DNA from: a bacterium
GTDB lineage: Bacteria > CSSED10-310 > JAJRTK01
Reading direction: 5' to 3'
Assembly: GCA_024278345.1 (NCBI GenBank)
Contig: JAJRTK010000007.1
Coordinates: forward strand, 1 to 11,114
DNA: 11,114 nt
The notes under the pieces were generated by a model. It saw nothing but the letters and a program-made list of their open reading frames with translations, had not been told where the DNA came from and ran no database searches. The position numbers and the translations under genes were made by a program. Below are positions 5,748 to 11,114 of the stretch, piece by piece (positions within the stretch are counted from its first letter, which is position 1; every line of letters begins with the position of its first letter).

Positions 5748-8700
5748 TTCGGCCATTGGGTCTGCCATCGCCTCCAGCCTCCCGGTCAAGCCAAGATCGT
5801 GGAGGATCGTAAAGATAACCGGGACCACCAGCAACACGAGCAGTGTCGAGGCCAACAACCCAAAGGCAATACTCGTCACCAGGGGGATGAGGATCTGCGC
5901 TTGGAGGCTCCGCTCGGCCAGGAGAGGCAAGAGCCCGGCAATGGTCGTGAGTGACGTCAATAAGACGGCTCGAAACCGTTCACGCGTTGCCAGTGTCGCC
6001 GCCTCCACCACGGGCAACGCTTCGCGGGCACGGAGCTTGAGGAACTCCACGAGGAGGATCGAGTCGTTGACGACAATCCCGGTGAGAGAGACAAAGCCCA
6101 TCATGCTGGGCATCGACAACTCAAGCCCCATGATCAGGTGGCCCCAAATGACGCCGATGAGGGCGAAGGGGATGGCCACCATGACAACCACGGGCTCGAT
6201 GTAACTCCGGAACTGGAAGCTTAGAAGGAGGAAAATGCCCACCAACCCAAGAAGAAACCCTCTCGCCACGGACTTCCCGGTTTTGGCGGCCTCCTTGGCT
6301 TGGCCTTCCAGAGAGATGGAAATGTTGGCGTATTTTTCCGCTAACTTGGGTAAAAAGCTCTTTCGGGTATCGGCAAGCATCTCGCTGACATTGGTCACCC
6401 GTGTGTCCACGTCCCCCTGGAGGGTGACGGTGCGAAGACCGTCGATCCGGTGAATGCGAGCATAGCCACGAGAGGACTCCACCACGGCCAACACGTTGAG
6501 CGGAACCAGAGCGCCCGCGGGCGTCGTGATACGGAACTCCTCCAGATCCGACAGACTGTTTCGATCCTCCTTTCGGAGCCGGACATTGACTTCATAAGAC
6601 TCCTTGCCCACCTGGATCTCGCTGGCCGTGCTGCCGTAGAACGCGGCTCGAAGCTGGGCGGCGATCATGGCGGCATCGACTCCCAAAGCCGAGGCCCCGT
6701 CGCGCACGCGCAGCAGGATCTCCTTCTTTCCCGGTCGAAGATCGCTGGAAAGATCGAAGACGCCCCGGTACCCGCCCAACCAATCGACGAGCTCCCGGGC
6801 GGCCCGATCCAGCTCCAGCAGATGGGCTCCCGTGATACGGATATCGATGGCCCGGCCGGCGGGACCGATCTGGAGCTCCGTGAACTTGATGTTCAGGACA
6901 TCGGGCAAAGGCCCTGTTTTCTCTCGCCAACGGCCAAGAATATCATCCACCAGCCCTCTTCTTCGCTCCGCCGTCAAGAGGTCTACGGTGACGGTGGCGA
7001 TGTGAGGCCCGCTTTCGTATGAATCGACGTTGCGATTGAATCCCTCCACAATGTTCTGGACCAGTCTTTCGCCCTGGGGCTGGAGTGGAGAGAATTCGTC
7101 ATCCACCTCATGAAGAGCTTGGACAAGGCGTTTCACGACTTGTTCAGTCCTCCAAAGGGGCGTTCCCTGGGGAAGCAAAAGACGGGCTTCGATCACATCG
7201 CCTTCAATCTCGGGAAAAGCCCGAAACTTCAAGACACCGCCAGCAATCATCGCCACCGACAGCAAAAAGATCCCCACCACTGATCCAGCAAACAGATAGC
7301 GCCGCCGGATCACCCAGTCGATGGCCCCACCCAAAAGGCGGTTCCGCACCCATTCCAAGCCATCGTCGAAGGCCCGACGGAAACGGCCTTCCCGGGCATT
7401 CGCGCCATGTTCCACGGCATGACTCAGGTGGCGGGGCAAGATCCAGAAGGCCTCCACAAGGCTCACCGCAAGAACCAGAATCAAAACCACCGGCAACACC
7501 TTGAGCACTTTGCCGATGTCACCCTCCAGGAACATGAGCGGCCCGAAAATCGCCACCGTCGTCAGAAAGGAAGAAATGACGCCTGGCGCCACCTGGCGCG
7601 TCCCCACCACCACGGCCTCCAAGCCAGAAAGCCCATCTTCCCGGCGGGCGGCAATGTTCTCCGCGATGACGATAGCATCGTCCATCAAGAGCCCTAGCGC
7701 GATGAGAAGGCCCACCATGGTGATGAGATTGATCGACTGCCCCAGGAAGCCCATGAAGAAGAGGCCCCCCAAAAAAGAAACGGGCGAACCCATGACCACC
7801 CAGAACGAAAACCGGAGGTGAAAAAAGAGCCACAGCGTCAAGAAAACCAGCACCAACCCCTGGAGCCCGTTCTTCACCAACAGTTCCAAACGATCCTGGA
7901 CGATGGACGAAACGTCCTGGGTCAAGATGAAACGGACGTCTGGCGGCGCGATCTTCCGCTCCCCCTCCAAAAACTTCTTGACAGCGCCCACGACGACCAG
8001 CGTATCCTCCGATTTCGTCTTCGTGATCTGAAGAAGGCATCCGCGCTGGCCGTTGATGATGATTTTCTGCTCCCTGAGCTCGAATCGGTCGGTGACCTTC
8101 GCCAAATCACCAAGGCGGATCTCCGCGCCATTCTTGCCCCGGATGAGGATCAGATCCTCCAGCTCCCGCGGCGTGCGCCGCTCATCGGAGAAACGGATGA
8201 GCAGCTCTTCATCGCGGGTCTCAATGGAGCCTACGGGAAGCCGGATGCTCCTCCGGGCGATGGCATCGGAAACATCCTGCATACTGAGTCCGAACTGGCG
8301 GAGCACGTCGGCGGAAAGGCGAACTCGGAGCTCGTGATCGGAAAAGCCAAGAATCGTCACCTGCGACACATCGTCCAGCGCCTGCAATCGGTCCTTGAGC
8401 TGCTCTGCATAGGCTTTGAGATCCCGTTCTGACATGGGCCCGCTGAGAGCGATGGAGACCACCAAGTCCAGGCGCCCAAGCTGCTGGATCACCGGATCTT
8501 CCACTTGCTCTGGAAAGGTGTCAATCCCCTCCACTTCGGTTTTGACATCATCAAGAAAGCGCTCGAACCGAGCTCCGTGGCGCATCCGCACCACCGCCGT
8601 TCCCAGCCCTTCCCGCGCCTCGCACCGCATTTCATCGACATCGCTTACCTTATCGACGGCATCCTCCAGGCGCTGGCAAACCGCCTCCTCCACGTCTTCC

Positions 8701-8861
8701 GAGCTCGCCCCGGGATAGACCACCGAGACCTGGACCTCCTCTGGCGCGAAATCGGGAAAAGTCTCCCGCTTCAAGCCGGGCAGCGCGGCAACGCCCAGAA
8801 CCAGGAAGAGCAACATCAACAGATTGGCCGCCGTGGGGTGTGAGGCAAAGGCTCGTATCAT
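5745..8861 (-). CDS. RND-family efflux permease (AcrB-like inner-membrane subunit)
   Basis: This 1038-residue protein is full length for an AcrB-type RND transporter. It has TM1 at about 11-29, a large periplasmic porter loop, a TM2-TM6 block at about 332-480, a second periplasmic loop at about 550-860, and a TM8-TM12 block at about 865-1022. The proton-relay aspartates of TM4 are present as D394-D395 in GLLMDDAIVIAEN. In TM10 the lysine of AcrB (K940) is replaced by asparagine in VNDSILLVEF (931-940), a variant I know from other RND clades. Drug-type rather than heavy-metal-type export is more likely, but the substrate is unknown. The ATG overlaps the adaptor's TGA by one base, so the two are translationally coupled. 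No outer-membrane channel gene follows. Confidence 0.93.
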   Translation of the reverse strand: MIRAFASHPTAANLLMLLFLVLGVAALPGLKRETFPDFAPEEVQVSVVYPGASSEDVEEAVCQRLEDAVDKVSDVDEMRCEAREGLGTAVVRMRHGARFERFLDDVKTEVEGIDTFPEQVEDPVIQQLGRLDLVVSIALSGPMSERDLKAYAEQLKDRLQALDDVSQVTILGFSDHELRVRLSADVLRQFGLSMQDVSDAIARRSIRLPVGSIETRDEELLIRFSDERRTPRELEDLILIRGKNGAEIRLGDLAKVTDRFELREQKIIINGQRGCLLQITKTKSEDTLVVVGAVKKFLEGERKIAPPDVRFILTQDVSSIVQDRLELLVKNGLQGLVLVFLTLWLFFHLRFSFWVVMGSPVSFLGGLFFMGFLGQSINLITMVGLLIALGLLMDDAIVIAENIAARREDGLSGLEAVVVGTRQVAPGVISSFLTTVAIFGPLMFLEGDIGKVLKVLPVVLILVLAVSLVEAFWILPRHLSHAVEHGANAREGRFRRAFDDGLEWVRNRLLGGAIDWVIRRRYLFAGSVVGIFLLSVAMIAGGVLKFRAFPEIEGDVIEARLLLPQGTPLWRTEQVVKRLVQALHEVDDEFSPLQPQGERLVQNIVEGFNRNVDSYESGPHIATVTVDLLTAERRRGLVDDILGRWREKTGPLPDVLNIKFTELQIGPAGRAIDIRITGAHLLELDRAARELVDWLGGYRGVFDLSSDLRPGKKEILLRVRDGASALGVDAAMIAAQLRAAFYGSTASEIQVGKESYEVNVRLRKEDRNSLSDLEEFRITTPAGALVPLNVLAVVESSRGYARIHRIDGLRTVTLQGDVDTRVTNVSEMLADTRKSFLPKLAEKYANISISLEGQAKEAAKTGKSVARGFLLGLVGIFLLLSFQFRSYIEPVVVMVAIPFALIGVIWGHLIMGLELSMPSMMGFVSLTGIVVNDSILLVEFLKLRAREALPVVEAATLATRERFRAVLLTSLTTIAGLLPLLAERSLQAQILIPLVTSIAFGLLASTLLVLLVVPVIFTILHDLGLTGRLEAMADPMAE

Positions 8862-10222
8862 CAGTCCGCTCCCTCCGCCTGAGCATCGGCCACCAGCCTC
8901 TTCAGCATCAATTCGTCCGACACCGGGTCCAGGGCCATTCCCTCCACCGCCGGAAAGAGATCCGAAACCACCAGCTCATCCCCGGCGGACAGCCCACTTT
9001 TCACCGTCACAAACCCCGGTTGTACCAGCCCGATTTCCACTCTCCTTAGCCGGAGCCGGTTCTCCCCGTCCACCAGATAGGCAACGCCATCCCGCAGAGC
9101 CGTTCGAGGCACCACCAGGCGCGCCGGAAGCGGTTTTCCCAAAAGCTCTACCTCCACGAACATCCCCTTGACCAGCGGAGGCCGCTCACCAGGCTTCGCC
9201 CGCTCATACGGACCTTCCACCTCCACGATAACTCCCACCGTCCGCGTCGCCGGATCGATGGTGTCGCTCATCCTGGAAAAACGCGCGGCCCATTCAATCA
9301 CCGCGTCCTGCACCCGAAATCGAACCTTCGCCCTCAACCCGAACGCCCGGCGGATCGTCGCCATGTCCGACCCCAACTCACCGAAGGTTTCAGCGGTCCT
9401 CACAATGCTACGCATCCGATTCACAGGCACCTGGGCCGTCACTTCCGCAACCTCGGTATCATCCAAAATCACCAGGACGGCTCCCTGCCGAGCATATTGC
9501 ATGAGTTCCGCCTTCACTTCGGCAACGCGCCCCGTAAAAGGCGCCAGGATCATCGTCCGCTCCAGATCTCGGCAAGCCCCTTCCCACTGGGCACGATATC
9601 GCCGCAGCTCCGCCCGGAGCGACCTCTTTTCCGCCGGAATCAGGCTCAGGGAGTTCTTCTGAGCCTGAACACTCTGCTTCTGCTGGAGCACCGAACGTTC
9701 CTGTTGCTCGAAACGCGACCTGGACAGGTTTCCTTGCTTCACCAACGACCGCTGACGCTTGAGCTCCTTCTCTCCAAGCTGGAGCGCCTCCTCCTCGATT
9801 TCCAGGGAAGCATGGATATTCTTTCGCCGAGCCTCCAGCTCCGCAAGACGGGCCTCCGTCGCCTCGATATTCGTCTCCGCCTGCCGCAACGCCAACTCGT
9901 AATCCGTGGAATCGATGCTCAAAAGCAAGGCGCCCTCGGGAACCAGCCCGCCCTTTTCCAATTGCGGATGCTTCTCCACGATCCGCCCGCTCACCTCGGC
10001 CACGCCCTCCCAACTCCGAACAGGAGCCACCGGCCCGTATCCCACCGCCCGAGGCACCACATCCACTGACGGAACCTCAATAACCCGAACCGTCCTCACC
10101 TCCTCCCGCAACTCCACGCGTTCCGGCCCCGAACGAGTCAGCACCAACAAGATTAGAATCCCGCCGCCCACGAGGATCGGAACGAAAAAAAGAAATCGCT
10201 TCTTCGGATTTTCGGTGCTCAT
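8861..10222 (-). CDS. RND efflux periplasmic adaptor (membrane fusion protein, HlyD/AcrA-like)
   Basis: With the chosen start the protein has 453 residues. It has one N-terminal membrane anchor at about 9-29 and no lipobox. A split lipoyl/barrel-sandwich domain follows (about 69-108, resuming near 227 with APFTGRVAEV). The two halves are separated by an unusually long charged helical hairpin (about 109-222, rich in E, R, K and Q). Beta-barrel and membrane-proximal domains complete the protein. It would bridge the permease to an outer-membrane channel. GTG at 10231, ATG at 10225 and ATG at 10222 are all in frame; 10222 is chosen because GGTGG lies 5 bases upstream. The choice alters only the first three residues. 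Its stop overlaps the permease start by one base. I see no convincing promoter upstream. Confidence 0.92.
   Translation of the reverse strand: MSTENPKKRFLFFVPILVGGGILILLVLTRSGPERVELREEVRTVRVIEVPSVDVVPRAVGYGPVAPVRSWEGVAEVSGRIVEKHPQLEKGGLVPEGALLLSIDSTDYELALRQAETNIEATEARLAELEARRKNIHASLEIEEEALQLGEKELKRQRSLVKQGNLSRSRFEQQERSVLQQKQSVQAQKNSLSLIPAEKRSLRAELRRYRAQWEGACRDLERTMILAPFTGRVAEVKAELMQYARQGAVLVILDDTEVAEVTAQVPVNRMRSIVRTAETFGELGSDMATIRRAFGLRAKVRFRVQDAVIEWAARFSRMSDTIDPATRTVGVIVEVEGPYERAKPGERPPLVKGMFVEVELLGKPLPARLVVPRTALRDGVAYLVDGENRLRLRRVEIGLVQPGFVTVKSGLSAGDELVVSDLFPAVEGMALDPVSDELMLKRLVADAQAEGAD
8869..8876 (-). promoter_or_regulatory. Ribosome binding site of the permease inside the adaptor gene
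   Basis: On the minus strand GGAGGGAG lies 7 bases before the permease ATG and within the last codons of the adaptor gene. It supports the start at 8861. Confidence 0.6.
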
Positions 10223-10433
10223 CATTTCCACCCCGTCTCGGCTACTGAATTGGCATCGCGAATCTCAAACAATACCGTTCTATCGCACACTCGCCCCATC
10301 CGCAAAGAGCGCTCCAGCAAGGGCAATTCACCGATCCGGCCAGACATCTAGTCCACCTTCGAACCGCTTCCGGCCCAAGCAACCCGGCGATGGGTGCGGC
10401 TCTTTCTCGACATGCCGATTCAGGTTGAATCTC

Positions 10434-10453
10434 AATGGATTGCAGAATCCATT
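10434..10453. repeat. Perfect 8-bp inverted repeat with 4-base loop
   Basis: AATGGATT (10434-10441) and AATCCATT (10446-10453) flank GCAG. GGTT at 10423-10426 and AACC at 10456-10459 could add an outer stem across an unequal internal loop. No T-run follows on either strand. It lies about 210 bases upstream of the adaptor gene. Confidence 0.55.
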
Positions 10454-10730
10454 CGAACCAATATCTGTTCCGGGAGGTAGTAAAAAATGTGAGCACGCAT
10501 TGACGCGGAGGTTCGGTGAAGCCTTGGTTCTTGGGCTCGTGGCCCGGATCCGAAACGATCTGGCACATTCAGAATGGTAGGTGGATGCTTCACGTGGTGC
10601 TGGGAAGCAGTTTTCTGAGCGGTAGGCTGAGCCACACGGTCCAAGCGAGCATAGAAGAACTCACTGATTCCATGACGATTCTCACATGTTCCAAAAGAGC
10701 CGCACCCCCCGGCGATGGAGGCCACTCTTC

Positions 10731-10790
10731 TTCCTTGGGGTTGCGTTCCGCTCGCGGCGGCGGCAATCCGTCCGCCGCCACTCGCCTTTC
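10731..10790 (-). repeat. Dispersed hairpin-forming repeat, copy in minus orientation
   Basis: On the minus strand this begins gaaaggcgag and continues with tggcggcggacgg, matching the plus copy at 3792-3814 in 22 of 23 bases. A perfect 8-bp stem, GGCGGCGG (10756-10763) with CCGCCGCC (10772-10779), encloses an 8-base loop. GAGCGG and an AACCCC-AAGGAA stretch follow, as in the other copy. Confidence 0.6.
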
Positions 10791-10963
10791 ACCAACCCGG
10801 AGAGGACTAGCTGCCCGGATACCGGACCACGACCCCAAACCACGGGTTCCCAACTTTGGCCCCGGTGATAATTCCGAGTATCGTGATGTCGGAAAGTGGT
10901 CATGGTTGCCGGCAGCCAGACCAGCGTCCTGGTAGAGTCCGGGGCGAAGCAATGAGACAATTC

Positions 10964-11030
10964 GGGTATCCACCTGAGGCGGGACAGAGAGAAAACAGGG
11001 TATCCACGCAAGGCGGGACAGAACAGAAAA
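10964..11030. repeat. 34-bp imperfect tandem repeat near the window end
   Basis: Two copies begin at 10964 and 10998. Each has GGGTATCCAC, three variable bases, then AGGCGGGACAGA and an A-rich tail. Repeated binding-site-like units of this size occur at the ends of some insertion sequences such as IS21-like elements, but no transposase frame is visible beside them. Confidence 0.6.
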
Positions 11031-11114
11031 AAAAGGAAGGCTCTATATGCGATCCAGGGATCTAGACGAGGAGGACTCCTAGAAGGGAGCCGAGCAAGGC
11101 AGTGCCGCGCTTTC

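Larger units (their letters stand above)
10223..11114. other. Long gene-poor right end, about 890 bp
   Basis: Open frames exist on both strands, the longest about 140 codons. None shows a ribosome site with a plausible start, a known motif or a sensible amino-acid pattern, and several run through the dispersed repeat. What can be seen is an 8-bp hairpin at 10434-10453, the minus-oriented dispersed repeat at 10731-10790, a 34-bp tandem repeat at 10964-11030, and short palindromes near 11051-11081. The picture fits worn-out mobile or repeat DNA, perhaps with small RNAs that cannot be recognised by eye. Confidence 0.55.

Noticed and set aside
10423-10459. GGTTGAAT...ATTCGAACC as an integron attC site or a tRNA T-arm
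   Set aside because: The order of the outer arms is opposite to attC core sites, and the bases flanking TTCGAAT do not pair as a tRNA T-stem.
10590-10973. A 127-codon minus-strand frame, and a 139-codon plus-strand frame at 10516-10935, in the right end
   Set aside because: Both run through the dispersed repeat, lack ribosome sites and have biased, unstructured composition.

Overview
The window reads as chromosomal DNA from a GC-rich Gram-negative bacterium. The signs of an outer membrane are an RND pump with its periplasmic adaptor and a lipobox-bearing lipoprotein. The ferredoxin and PLP-enzyme families are ones I associate with anaerobic or deltaproteobacteria-like lineages, but no marker gene fixes the taxon. 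There are five complete protein genes, one gene cut by the left edge, and a long gene-poor right end. I found no tRNA, rRNA, CRISPR array or complete insertion sequence.

Layout. (1) Positions 2-340 (+) are the C-terminal end of a repeat-rich protein resembling the tails of Rpn/PD-(D/E)XK nuclease-transposase proteins. (2) Positions 341-668 hold no convincing gene but have hairpins. (3) On the minus strand, a ferredoxin-like multi-Fe-S protein with a helix-turn-helix-like N-terminus (2365-3678) is followed by a fold-type II PLP enzyme (669-2189). (4) Positions 3679-4025 are a divergent control region. Its minus-strand promoter is followed by a leader made almost entirely of three 19-bp repeats, and a near-consensus plus-strand promoter faces the other way. 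(5) Positions 4026-5744 (+) encode a lipoprotein with an arylsulfotransferase-type beta-propeller and a C-terminal discoidin-like domain. (6) Positions 5745-10222 (-) encode an RND permease and its adaptor, overlapping by one base. The permease ends directly against the lipoprotein gene. (7) Positions 10223-11114 hold hairpins, a dispersed repeat and a tandem 34-bp repeat, with no supported gene.

The ferredoxin and PLP-enzyme genes may form one redox/amino-acid module, although a 175-bp gap with a possible internal promoter separates them. The adaptor and permease clearly form an efflux operon, but the outer-membrane channel must be encoded elsewhere.

The best candidates for undescribed biology are the triple-hairpin leader of the ferredoxin gene, a dispersed hairpin-forming repeat present in at least two and perhaps three intergenic gaps, and the ASST-discoidin lipoprotein. 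No complete new system is proven here.
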